Shown here: positions 1 through 10,978 of the stretch, one piece after another
How the letters are laid out: every line of letters begins with the position of its first letter
How positions within the stretch are numbered: position 1 is the stretch's first letter
Source of the DNA: Gnomoniopsis sp. IMI 355080
Taxonomy: Eukaryota > Ascomycota > Sordariomycetes > Diaporthales > Gnomoniaceae
DNA: 64,000 nt
Reading direction: 5' to 3'
Assembly (NCBI GenBank): GCA_027946555.1
Contig: JAPEVC010000050.1
Location: 62,001-126,000, forward strand
Position numbers and translations under genes: made by a program
The notes under the pieces: model-generated
Told to the model about the DNA's origin: nothing
Databases searched by the model: none
Seen by the model: only the letters and a program-made list of their open reading frames with translations

Positions 1-1373
1 ATCTTCAACATCGGTGCCATTATGCAAGCTGCTGCAACAAGCTATGGAGTTTTGGTCGCGGGTAGGACAATTGCAGGAATTGGTGTTGGTACACTGGCCA
101 TGGTATGTGGATAATCTAGACTTCATTCCATCTCTTTGTCCCACAAAAAAAATTAACAATCCATCAGGGCGCTCCTATCTACATTTCCGAAATCGCACCA
201 CCGAATCTGAGAGGTACCTTGCTTGTGCTTGAGTCCGTCTCTATTGTCGGAGGAGTCGTCATCTCATACTGGATCACGTATGGCACCCGCCATATTCAAA
301 GCGAGGCAGCGTTCCGTATTCCTTTCGGCCTACAGATGGTATCGGCCACTATTCTGGGCACTGCCATTCACTTCTTCCCATTCTCCCCTCGCTGGCTCGC
401 CCTGGTGGGCCGGAATGAGGACTCCTTGACAAGCATCACCAAGCTGCGCAGACTTCCTGCCGACGACCACCGTGTCCAGGCCGAGTTCCACGGTATCCTT
501 ACCGAGGTCAACGTGCACCACAGGATCCAAGAGAGGAGACACCCCGGCGTGCGTGGAATCAAGTTGGAGATTGCGCAATGGACCGACCTCGCCCGTGTCT
601 GGCGCCGCACGATCCTCGCATGTGGCTTTTCTTTCTTCCAGCAGTTCATGGGAATCAATGCCTTCATCTACGTGAGTACACTCTAGCAGTCATTTTCTCC
701 ATATATCTGTTTCTGACTCTTGACTTTGCAGTACGCGCCCACACTATTTGAGTCGCTTGGACAGAGCACCGAAATGGCTCTCATCCTATCTGGTATCTTC
801 AACATCCTCCAATGGGTTGGAGTGGGTATCTGCTTCGTCATTATTGACAAAGTGGGCCGAAGAGCGCTGGCCATTTCTGGTGGTGTGATCACAGGCGCAG
901 CCTGGATGGTTCTCGCTGCTCTTGTCGGCCTGTATTCGAGCGACTGGTCCTCACACATCGCAGCCGGCTGGGCAGCCGTGGCGATGGCCTTTGTCTTTGT
1001 CATTGCTTTCGGAGCCACTTACTCTTGCCTGGCCTGGGCTGTTCCAGCAGAGGTGTTCCCGAACACCTCTCGTGCCAAGGGTGTGGCCGCCGCGACAGTG
1101 GTGAACTGGTTCTCCAACTTTGTCGTAGGCCTCGCGACGCCTCCCATGATCGAGAGCATTGGTTTTGGTACTTATATCTTCTACGGAAGCTTCTGTATCA
1201 TGGCTGCGGTTTGGGCATTCTTCTGTGTACCAGAGACTATGGGCAAGACGCTGGAGCAGATGGATGCGTTGTTCAAGGATGGTGCTGCTGAGGAGGAGAA
1301 GGCGGTGATGCGAGGCGAAATGGCGGGCACCTCCCAACATTTGGAAGACGCAAAGCCTGTTGGAGTGGTCTAA
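1..1373 (+). CDS. MFS sugar transporter, 3' part (5' end outside window)
   Basis: Major facilitator sugar porter of the plasma membrane, probably importing a hexose or related sugar by proton symport; the substrate cannot be read. Three exons are visible: 1-102, 168-671 and 732-1373. Introns 103-167 (GTATGT...CAG) and 672-731 (GTGAGT...CAG) both close in phase. Family signatures seen are GRTIAGIGVG followed by IYISEIAPPNLRG across the first junction, FFQQFMGINAFIYYAPTLFE, PAEVFPNTSRAKG, and a C-terminal FFCVPETMGKTLEQMD. About 415 residues are present, so roughly the first quarter (start codon and first helices) is missing upstream. The tail after the last helix is short and acidic. Confidence 0.93.
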
Positions 1374-2230
1374 AAATCGACGCACTCATGGGGAAGGCCC
1401 TGGCCGGCTAGAGTATAGATACCCATCGGCCAATAACGAATTTATGATCTTCTACATGAAACGTCTCTCAAAGTGAGCCTCATTCCACGCGCTTTCGCAT
1501 TAATCCGCACTTGTATTGGGCCCACAAATGGGGTTTTGCAAGTACGAGTCTGTGAAATTGACCAGTAAGAGAAGCCGATGAATCACTCAAGTTTGTATTC
1601 AAGACGTGGTTAGTCACAGCTGCGTGAAAGCTGCTCAGGTGGACATGTGTCACCCAAGATGTATGAAGTGGGCATGTAATACAGTAAAGTTTTCCAAGGT
1701 TCGGAAGTAATTTAATGAAAATTCCATTCCAACATTTCGTCCCTTATAATAGTCAATTCTGGGAAAGTTCGGCTGTTCCGACCGTGGCCTACTTGAATGC
1801 TTGATATTGCTCGGGGAACTCAGCAGATACACCCGGCCGTCGTTAGATCACCTATACCCAGAGGTGCCATTGGGCCACAGTAAGGTATTGCAAGACGTTA
1901 TTATCCAATCACAATGCGATTACCAACAACAAGCAAATAGAAGTCTCAGTCCATATCGGTCCCATCCATGTCCACTAAGTAAGCACCACCAGGATCAAGC
2001 AAATGATCACCCTTCCTGTGACCGACGGGTATCCGATCAACTTGCTCGCACTACATTGAACAGAATATCAGCTTCGAGATCCGGATAACGACTAGAGTAT
2101 TCAAAACCACAGCAGGAAGTTGCGGTGTTGAACCTGGCCAGCTAACTCGGAGTATTTAGGTAGAAGCCCTGCTGAGGACTCCATCGCTGGCAGTCTAGTA
2201 GAGACCCTTCCATCAAGGAAAGAAAAACCG
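1374..2230. other. Intergenic, no gene seen
   Basis: This stretch lies between the convergent 3' ends of the sugar transporter and the next minus-strand gene. Only short open frames without domain-like composition are present on either strand. I saw no RNA gene or repeat. Confidence 0.5.
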
Positions 2231-3102
2231 CTAATGAAGTGAACGCACCTTTAATCGCCACCTCCAACACGTCGCGTATGAAAACGCATATTCGACGTAC
2301 TCGGGGTTTGTGAGTTTCGTTGCATGAAACCGCAGATATGTTGTGCCATTGTTGGCTTGCCAGCATCTCTTGGAGCCTCCTTTCAGGGGCGCTCTTACAC
2401 TCGCGAAATACGTGTGTCCACATGCATGGTGCGTGGGTTTCACAAGGCCTTTGTAATACTTGTCGTCGAACAAATGTCCATTGGGCATAGTGATGTACCT
2501 AGATCGTAAATCCATTGTCAGCAAACGTGGCTTCCTACCAGAATCCCAGCCTGACTCTTGGGAAGAAAGGACGGAATTGTCGTGGCTGAGAAGTATCTTG
2601 AACACAGAGAAATAGTTTTCTCAAGCCCGTTCCTGTCATGAACAATTGTGAAGTGGCAGAGGTCGGTGCAACGGACGCCCGCAGATCTTACAATCTCATA
2701 AACTCAATGTCACCGCGAGGCCCACAAGCCCTCGCAGGACAATATTGACATTTTGCCTGACCCAGTGTCTCTACATGCCACCTGGGGTCATGCTCCAACT
2801 CCGGATTTTCCATGCAGCTTATGCTTTTTGGGTAGATAATGTCTAGCCACCTTCTTTTGTAGCTATCAGGGCTGGCGTCGTGAAACCTGGGATCTTCATT
2901 GCCAGATTCATTGAATACAGGGTACCCGAGGTCGGAATCTGCAAGCGATGAAGAATGTCCCTCTTCATATGAACCATCTGGTCCTTGTGCCTATGTATGG
3001 TCAGTATGATGTGAGGGTTTTGAAGTGCGGGTAGGAGTTCAAGCTTACCGCGACAAGCCAGGTGATCTTGAAAAGGAACAGAATGGTAGCTATCAAATAC
3101 AT
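2231..3102 (-). CDS. Putative secreted cysteine-containing protein, 3 exons
   Basis: Reconstructed gene of unknown function. Exons: 3102-3049, 2990-2692 and 2585-2231 (708 nt, 235 aa). Exon 1 is 18 codons (MYLIATILFLFKITWLVA) and is almost entirely a signal peptide, followed by AQGPDGS. Intron 1 (3048-2991) has GTAAGC, TACTGAC and TAG. Intron 2 (2691-2586) has GTAAGA and a pyrimidine-rich TTCTCAG end; both phases close. The mature part has about seven cysteines, including CQYCPARAC near residue 108 and C-terminal HACGH and KRCW. A longer frame upstream of the chosen ATG exists, but the chosen ATG starts exactly at a signal sequence. If intron 2 were retained the protein would end at 2688 with 119 aa. 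I do not recognise the family. The gene is divergent from the secreted-protein gene at 4055. Confidence 0.6.
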
Positions 3103-4054
3103 GTTGATTATAGAGAAGAGCTCATATGTGATATGCTGTAGTTTCCATGTAGAGTGCTTCAAGAAACAGGCATTCTCTTTTTGCCTGGGGAAAGAGATCA
3201 CGGAGGACAGACCACTGGAGACCAACCAGCAGGTCCAGAGATTGTGGTAATCCAGTTCAATTTATACAAATTCTGAATCTTGTTGTGTTCGACAGATTGA
3301 TCAAAGTCTGCTGGTCACTGATATGGTGCTAGCGTCACGCGAGTCTACTTCGCTCAGCTTAACTCTTTAAAGTCATAAGATCATGAAACCGACAGATATC
3401 ACTTGCATTCGCACCAGTGTCGCTTTGACTTGGCACGTGTAGACGATCGACTCTGTTATATTACACGTGTGCATTTTATAGCAATGTGGTGACGGTGGAA
3501 GTTTGATCGTGACGAGCGCACGTCCTTACTAACCTCGACGGTCGAATATACGGAGAGGTCCGTCACTTGGCGCCCGGACAACTTGAGCTCGAAAATGAGT
3601 TGTTTCTCTACGCGGGAAGAGCAATGGAAGCTTGGTCATTTTTCAAATAATTGTATATTAGCTCAACCGTCACGCGGGAAAGCTCAAATTCCTTGTGCAC
3701 AGATGTTCCAATATTGATTCAGAGCAACAGTGATTCACTCGCGCGTTGATAATAGGTCGTTATCGATGACGATCGCGGTAGAGCGCCATATGTTAGAAGG
3801 TTGGCTAATCGCTAGTAACGAGGGGCAAGAAGGCCGGCTCTTGATAAGGCTGTTCTAACAAGTCCTCCGTCAGCTGTCTCGATGTAATGGAACGGGAAAA
3901 GGATACATGCGATTCATCCAAAGGTACAATAAATAATGTGTTTGTTCCCCTTCTTGTGAAAGCACTGTGTCCACATCTTGATGGTCTCGCCTCAACTTTG
4001 TTTGATACTTGCATAATTTTCTGACATAACGACTCCCGCAAGCTATTCAACATC
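3103..4054. promoter_or_regulatory. Divergent promoter region of two secreted-protein genes
   Basis: This 0.95 kb lies between divergent start codons. Two CACGTG boxes (3434-3439 and 3464-3469) sit exactly 30 bp apart. Two copies of ACGCGGGAA occur at 3610-3618 and 3672-3680. The sites are seen directly; a regulatory role is inferred. The minus-strand open frame over 3805-4389 overlaps the gene at 4055 and looks like a shadow. Confidence 0.3.
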
Positions 4055-5546
4055 ATGGTACACGTCCCGCATCGCCTGATCACTTTCGTGACAGCCTTGC
4101 GACTGACTGTCGGCGTCGCCTGCATGCCCGGAGGCGGCGCAACCGCTTCCGAGTATGAACTCAGCGCGACGACCGGAGTCATCGAAGGGCGGCGTTCGGG
4201 CGGTGAGTGGGAACCCAACGAAATAACTGTGGCATCCGACGTGGGGGAGCTCAAAGCAGACCTATTCATAGAGACGTTCGATCTAATATTCTTGCTCTTC
4301 AATCTTGTGTTTTTGGGCAGTACAATGCATGACTGGGTTGGACCTGGGCCACCAAAAGCACCTCCTCCTAGGGGGAAAGAACCGTACAAGGTTTCCCTCG
4401 AAATGTTAGTCGTTCCTCATAAAGTTAACAAAAAGAGTCGATACTGATTATCTCATCCATTCAGCGGTTCAGACATGGAAGGGAGGCTTGGTGGAGCCGC
4501 CGGCCAACAGTATGTGCCCCTGAAGTCCCTGAGATCTGGTGGAACTGGATATTGCGGACCAGTCCAGATGAGAAATGGTCTTTCAGAAAGGCTGAATCTT
4601 GACGACTCATAGACCAAACGTTCACCTTTACGATGACAAAGCCCAAGAAATCGGATCGTAAGTTTAACATGTCAAAAGCCAGCGCTTGCTACATAGCAGC
4701 AAAGTGGGCATGCGTGCTGACGCCTTGAGGAATACAGAAACAACCAAACAGAATACATGTCCGAGAATGTGATGCATCCAATTGAAGTCGTGCCAAATGA
4801 CTACATGTAAGCCTCTCATATCAAGCGTTCTGTACAAAGACGCCCCACTTCAGTTGAAGCATGCTGCGTCCCCCAAGAAGCTCGAGCCCTAGCCTCGAAG
4901 TGCTTTTATCTATACCAATCAAGCATGAAATCTGACCAGGCAAATAGGGGTGGCAAGGGACCCAAGTATTTAACGCTCATGGCCCGAGGAAACAGTCCCG
5001 TCTGCCTTAGCGGTGTGCACGTAACAGCGCCCTCACCGGATGGCCGGTCATATGGATTTTCCGCCATTACCCCGATGACATGTGGGCTGAAATGGGTAAA
5101 TAACAGCCCCATTCCCTTCAAATTGACGGTCTCGTGGTCTATCGGCCTAACGCAAGACGCGCAAATAACCCTACTGACATGATGCGTTGTAGGCTCGCAG
5201 TGGAAGACCGCTCTATCACAATCTTACTGCTATGTCGTATAAGCCTTGCTTCTGGTTCGGGTCTCCGTTCCCAGAGTATTTACAGATCGATTTAGACTTC
5301 CACACGAACGACAACACAAGAGGACCCTGGATCGAAAACCTAAACAAGACGGGAAATGAGGAGCTCATCCACGAGAAGTTCTGCAACACTCTCAAGCACT
5401 TCCATGTGCGGAATGAATGGCCACAAGAGCCATTTGATCAAGCTATCATCACGGACGACACAGTGCTCGGGGGTTACCCTCGCCTCTTGAACCAGAGCGC
5501 GATTGACGCCAACATGGTCATGAAGACTGGGTTGAGGACAGACTGA
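4055..5546 (+). CDS. Putative secreted protein, 6 exons, unknown function
   Basis: Reconstructed gene. Exons: 4055-4404, 4465-4509, 4613-4657, 4738-4806, 4924-5095 and 5193-5546, totalling 1035 nt (344 aa). All five introns (60, 103, 80, 117, 97 nt) have GT donors (GTTAGT, GTATGT, GTAAGT, GTAAGC, GTAAAT), AG acceptors and closing phases. The N-terminus (residues 1-23) is signal-peptide-like. Residues about 185-260 contain PKYLTLMARGNSPVCLSGV, a DGRSY motif, CGLKW and YKPCFWFG. They resemble a domain I recall from unannotated secreted proteins of plant- and insect-associated ascomycetes, but I cannot name it. A further in-frame intron, 4207-4320, is possible: its end is pyrimidine-rich with GGCAG and otherwise encodes an odd hydrophobic stretch. 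Removing it would give 306 aa. The weakest junction is the AAG acceptor at 4923. Confidence 0.6.
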
Positions 5547-5899
5547 GACGTTTCCTCCGAATGGCACACTACACATTGGTCTTGGCAGAGTTGAGGATTT
5601 GGAGTAATATAGGATTCGGTATATGGGCTGTCTGGGTATATCTGTTGGATGCATGATTGAATTAAGAAGGGTTGACGATGTCACTGTACGATGGATGATA
5701 CGTGTAACGTACCAGTGTACTGTACGTGTTCCTGGATATTAGTCAGCCGCAGGAACCCGGCTTATTGATTAGTCACTATCTTGCTATCAAGGTCCTCAAT
5801 GACAACTGTTGAACCCACCTTGAGTGACCGCCACCTCTTCTCAACTTCTCCTGCCTCCCAGCGTCTGAGCAGTGAATTACTGGTCACTCTTGCGTAAAC
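5547..5899. other. Intergenic, promoter of carboxypeptidase
   Basis: A short spacer between two plus-strand genes for secreted proteins. No coding frame and no distinctive repeat seen. Confidence 0.4.
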
Positions 5900-7528
5900 A
5901 TGTTAATCCCGATTCTCACTGCGGCCTTGTGGGCTGGCACCACATTTGCCTCTCCAGAACAGGCTCCATTGACGTTTGGCACCGACTCGGGGAACACTGT
6001 CCACGTGACGCATAAAGCTCACCCACACCACAGTCTCAGTGTCACTCCTCATCGTTCTGGAACCGCTCAGATCCAGGGTGAAGGTAACAGGATAGCTGAG
6101 GTATGCCCAGGTGCCACGGATGGCTATACTGGGTACCTCAACAAGGGCGACAAACAGTGCGTACTTTGGCCCGAATCAACTGTCATGTACTCCGTCTAAG
6201 TAGTGATTAGAAGTTACTGACTTCCCCAAGTTTCTATTTTGCCTATTTTCAATCCAGATCAAGTCCAGAAGATGATCCCGTGGTCATGTGGATCAATGGT
6301 GGTCCCGGATGCTCGTCCATGATGGGACTCATGATGGAGCTGGGCCCCTGTTCTATTGACGAGGGAGGCGAGACGGCCCATGAGAACAAGGAGAGCTGGA
6401 TCAATGCTGCCAACATCTTCTTCCTGGATCAGCCTATCGGGGTGGGTTTCTCTTACAGCGACAACCCCGATGACCACGCAAACGGCACTTTTGCAGCAAG
6501 CGAGGATGTCTATATCTTCATGGATCTGTGGTACCAGCTATTCCCCGAAGCACGGAAGCTTCCATTCTCTATTGCTGGCGAGAGCTACGGTGGGCACTAC
6601 ATTCCCATCTTTGCTAGCCACATCAACGAGATGAACAAGATGGCCCCTCCAGAAGCTCAGATTCCTCTTGAGTCCGTCCTGATAGGCAACGGCATCTTTT
6701 CCGACACAAAGCAGGCATCGTCGTCTTATGACATATCATGCACCAACGCCACAGGCATCGGTCCGCTGCTCAAGGACGATGTTTGCGCGAAAATGGCCGA
6801 CGCGGTGCCACGCTGCGAGTACCTTCTGCAGGCTTGTGAGGAGTACCCGGACCCTCTCATCTGCAATGGGGCCGTGGACTTTTGCAGCACGGAATTGGAT
6901 AATCCTTATTTCGATTCGGGTCTGAACTACTACGATGTCAGCAAGCCTTGCAATGGCCCGTTATGCTACCCGATCATGAAGTCAATCACCACGTTTCTCC
7001 GCCTCGACCGCGTCCGCAAGGCCTTTGGCGTCAACCCTGAGACACCTCAATTCGAAGCCTGCAGTAACAAGGTTGGGTCCGATTTTAGGGCAGTCAATGA
7101 CGGACTCATCGATACACGGCCTTTTGTGACAAGCCTACTGCATTCCGATATTCGAGTGATGATCTATGTTGGCACTTGGGACTGGGTAAGCACTGTTTTG
7201 ACGACTGGATTACGCATCTTTCTGCTTCCTCTATAACCATGGCGCTGCTCCTTCTTTACCTGACTCGGGTATGCTTGCTAACTTTTGCCAGATTTGCAAC
7301 TTCGTTGGCAATGAAAGGGTCTTTGGATCCCTCTCCTGGAAGGGCCTGGCCGACTTCAGATACCAGCAGGAGAATAACAAGCAAGTTTGGGCTGGTGGTC
7401 TGTGGTGGGAGAGTGGACCTTTGAGATACGTCCGTATCAATGGTGCGGGACATATGGTACCGTTTGACAAACCTAAGCATGCTATGCAGCTGTTTAAGGC
7501 CTGGCTGGATAAGAAGCCCTTGGTTTGA
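5900..7528 (+). CDS. Secreted serine carboxypeptidase (S10 family)
   Basis: Serine carboxypeptidase that removes C-terminal residues from peptides; probably secreted or vacuolar. Exons: 5900-6156, 6231-7185 and 7292-7528 (482 aa). Intron 1 uses GTGCGT and TTACTGAC; intron 2 uses GTAAGC and ends TTTTGCCAG. A signal peptide (MLIPILTAALWAGTTFAS) is followed by a propeptide-like segment. S10 landmarks: CPG..DGYTGYL, substrate-binding NGGPGCSS, catalytic Ser204 in GESYGGHY, Asp403 in GTWDWICN (split across intron 2) and His458 in GAGHMVPFD. Length and residues are complete for an active enzyme. It sits next to two unknown secreted-protein genes, consistent with extracellular nutrition, though co-regulation is not shown. 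Confidence 0.93.
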
Positions 7529-9724
7529 GATGGATCATTCTGGAGCCTTCCGGGCTGCCAAGGCATAGCCAGGAACGATAATGCGGACCGAGTCCTCGTA
7601 TCAATTTAAAATATGGATGGATTGCCCGTGCTCAGCAACGTTGTATTGTCTAACGCGCCCTGTGTTCTTCCGGCACAAACATCGTGTCTTGTTCTGGTAT
7701 AGTATGTAGTGTTGGTAACGAAGCAAGAAGAAGTCAGGGAGGAGAGGGGTGGGGGACTTTTCTTCGTAGAATGAGAACGTACCTCCTGTGAATATTGTGT
7801 ACTAAATCGTACCAACACCAATAATGGTCACATCAACTGCCATCTCAGTCTTGACTCTCATCTTGGGCGTCGTCCTAGCCTATGGCGTATGTCTGGCCAG
7901 CCGTTCTGCTCCTCAGTTTAGGGTATCCTTCAGCTAGCCTCGGTCTGCGCTTGCTGCTCCCGCCGCGCTGGCCGCCATCACCTCAGTAGACTCCGAGCAC
8001 GCTATAGGCTCCATGATGTTTAAATTCACGGTGTTAACTACCAATACGTTCTTTTGGATAAGGTGCGGAACTTTCTCCGCACATGACCGGAGAGGGGAAT
8101 TTTCGGTCGGTATGGTTTAGGCTCACATAGTACTGCACGGAAGTAACCAAGGGTGGTCAAATTCGGGATGCACATCATTCTGGAAGCTTTTCGAGAATTT
8201 AGCGCCAGATTCCGCACAAAGTTTCTTCCTTTGGTGTTAGTATAGACACGTTTCTTTTGATGACTTCATCCCGCAGTGTCTGTCTCTCGGTACCATATTT
8301 CTTTTCCCCTATTTTGTGCTGGTTTAATGCCGCTACGAAGGTGTCCAATCTCCTTAAGGTTAGACCGACTTCAGAGGCATTCCAATTCTCGCGATGTCTT
8401 TCAAGGTGAACCCTCATGAATTCTCGGCGACCAAAACCATTCCCTAGAAAAGCGCTGAACTTGACCTTTGGTCATCTGCTAATGCATTGAACTTATGGCA
8501 GCTAAGTTATGTTCTCCACGCTTCAACTCCGAACTTGTCAGTTGGCCTCGGCATTTTCAAAAGGCATAATGGCGAGCAGTCGATTAAGATGGTCTTTGCA
8601 CCTCTTTGACTACACAAGGTCGTCTACATCTGTCCAAGTGGTCAGGGCAATTCAATTGAAATTATCCGGATTCTTGGTGAAAGCCCATTAGGTAGGTTAT
8701 CAGAACGAAAAAGCTATTAGGTATCGCCAAGGTCCACACTTCTTAAAAGACACGGACCTTTTCATTCATCAGTACTTACTGGCCAACCATATGCGAATTC
8801 AAGGCGAGACCGTGTTAGGTGTAGCCTTCATTGGCCACACGCTCGGTAACTGTCCAGGCCGACGCAGTATTTGTGCGGAGTACCTAATGGTGTGGGAGGC
8901 AACCCTCCAAATGCTTCCAAGGTTCTTTCTGACAGCTTCATAGCGCGTGAGTAATTATTCATTGCAGAAATTCTCATTGGTTTGAATAAGTCCGGGGACG
9001 CGGTGGACTAGTTTCGATCTGCATCGAGCTTAACTAGAGTCATTGCTTGGCCGTTGCAAGATTGAGGGGGATACCGAGGTGAAAGGATCATCGTGTAGAC
9101 AGAATTTATCAAATTCTTGACACGATCACTGTGAGCACTGGTGGTACATGTACGTTCCACAAAGCTGTACGGCTAGGGATGCTTTGACATTCCTACCCAG
9201 CCCTGATTACCACATCTGAATACAAAGGTAGCCAGTGCCAAAACTGGATCGCGACAGTGAGGCCACTTCATCGCTCACAAAGATCGAGTTTTTATATATT
9301 GGTACTATCACCTGAATGGATCTGAGTACAGATCGACCTTCTGGTGGGTAGGTTTGGCCATGCGTACTTTGTGGCGCTGATCACTTCCCCACGAAATATC
9401 GAGCTAGTGACCTCGTGAGGACCGCGGCCTAGGAAGAATTCAATATTTCGTTCTCGGCTAGGAAGGTATGACGGTCTTCTCAGACCTCAGCCAGCCACAT
9501 CAGAGACTCTACGTTCGGACCTGAAGCGATCCGGTTAGGTGTGTCTCTACTGTATAGATTACCGAGGCTCACGATCTGTGGCAAGTCAAATTATACACAT
9601 GAAATTTGCTACCCAAGGGGGTTTTAGAAAATGATAAAATGCTGTTTTCCTCTGCCCAATATCAATAACCGCTCATTTTTATCACATGGCCCACTAAGAC
9701 GGCGTTCAAAGAACCACTGGAACC
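7529..9724. other. 2.2 kb intergenic, no clear gene
   Basis: No convincing coding region apart from a doubtful small two-exon frame at 7824-8120, listed separately. The rest holds short frames only, with no recognisable repeat, transposon end or RNA gene. Confidence 0.4.
7824..8120 (+). CDS. Doubtful small secreted peptide or gene remnant
   Basis: A 21-codon frame beginning MVTSTAISVLTLILGVVLAYG, which looks like a signal peptide, ends exactly at a GTATGT donor (7887). Splicing to the AG at 7936-7937 gives an open second exon, 7938-8120, and an 81-aa product. The intron would be 51 nt. The second exon has no recognised domain and the C-terminal composition is unremarkable. It could be the decayed 5' end of a larger gene or chance. 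Confidence 0.22.
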
Positions 9725-10978
9725 ATGAAATATTTCATCACTCTTCTCTCGGCTACTGCCGTTCATTCTTTCCCATTTGTGGCCAATGTACCGGGAGTTG
9801 ATACCAGACTTTTCCGACCTCGTCAACAACCCGGCGGCAGCGGCCAGGCTGGCGGCGCTGCAACATGCCCTTTTAACGCCAATCACGTTCCCGCTCCAGG
9901 CATCACGACCGAGTTCCCATACAACCATGCAGCTAATGGCCTTCCAGGACTTGGAGTAGGTGGTTACCAAGTCCCCGCCGACGGAGACACTGCGCATCAG
10001 TTCCAGGCTCCTGGTGCCGACGACATTCGTGGTCCGTGTCCAGGCCTGAATGCCGCCGCCAACCACAACTTTCTCGCTCGAGATGGCATCACCACTTTCA
10101 ATGAGCTCGTCGATGCTCAGCAGAACATTTACAACGTTGGATACGACCTGGCCGTGCTGCTGGCTCTGCTGGGCCTGACTCTGACGGATGGTGATATTGT
10201 CACACAAAAGCTGTCCATTGGCTGTGATGCGACCACCAGGACGTCCATCTCGCCTTTGCTAACAGGCTCGGAGCCAGGCCTAGATGGACATAACAAATTT
10301 GAGGGCGATGCTTCACTCACCCGAAACGATTACTTCCTCGACAACGGCGACGACTTCACTTTCAATGCTACGCTTTTCAAAATGATGACCGACAGCACCG
10401 GGGGGATCTATGACAGAGCAGGCATGTCCAAGTATCGTCTTGAGAGATGGCAGCAATCCCAACAGCAAAATTCGGAATTTTTCTTTGGCCCACTCACAGT
10501 CCTGCTTTATGGCGCGTCCTCGTTCTTGTATGAGCTTATGCCTTCAGGACCCGACTACATTCCCGACGAAGCCACAATCTCTTCATTCTTTGGTGCAACA
10601 AAACAGAGTGATGGGACATACACATTCAGCGCCGAGCAGATCCCGGCCAACTGGACGAATCGTGTTACTCCCTACAGTACCACGGATGTGACTGCGGAGA
10701 TCTTGGCCCAATATCTCGCAAACCCGGTTCTCTTTGGCGGGAACACCGGCAATGGGGGTTTCGACACCGTCGACTTTAAAGGTTTCATCCAGAATGGAAC
10801 TCTATTAGCCACTCCAAATGGTGCAGTGATTGCATGCTTGCTTTATCAATTGCTCACATTCCCCGTCTCATCGAACTTGAATAGTGTTATTACACCCACT
10901 GTCGAGACATTGACCTATATTTTGACCAAGATTCAGCCAACCCTTGAAAATCTTGGATGCTCTATCCCTTTGACTTGA
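9725..10978 (+). CDS. Unspecific peroxygenase (heme-thiolate, chloroperoxidase family)
   Basis: Secreted heme-thiolate peroxygenase that uses hydrogen peroxide to oxygenate or halogenate organic substrates. Single exon, 417 aa, the size of the long peroxygenases. The N-terminus MKYFITLLSATAVHS is a signal peptide. The heme ligand is Cys105 in PCPGLNAAANH. The distal motif EGDASLTRND (Glu193-Gly-Asp with downstream Ser and Arg200) matches the EGD-S-R signature of aromatic peroxygenases rather than the EHD motif of Caldariomyces chloroperoxidase. Several N-glycosylation sequons occur, as in secreted members. The gene stands alone; the flanking intergenic regions show no partner. Confidence 0.93.
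   Translation: MKYFITLLSATAVHSFPFVANVPGVDTRLFRPRQQPGGSGQAGGAATCPFNANHVPAPGITTEFPYNHAANGLPGLGVGGYQVPADGDTAHQFQAPGADDIRGPCPGLNAAANHNFLARDGITTFNELVDAQQNIYNVGYDLAVLLALLGLTLTDGDIVTQKLSIGCDATTRTSISPLLTGSEPGLDGHNKFEGDASLTRNDYFLDNGDDFTFNATLFKMMTDSTGGIYDRAGMSKYRLERWQQSQQQNSEFFFGPLTVLLYGASSFLYELMPSGPDYIPDEATISSFFGATKQSDGTYTFSAEQIPANWTNRVTPYSTTDVTAEILAQYLANPVLFGGNTGNGGFDTVDFKGFIQNGTLLATPNGAVIACLLYQLLTFPVSSNLNSVITPTVETLTYILTKIQPTLENLGCSIPLT

Noticed and set aside
3805..4389. 194-codon open frame on the minus strand
   Set aside because: It overlaps the first exon of the six-exon plus-strand gene, lacks domain or signal features, and only the plus strand gives a chain of phase-consistent introns.
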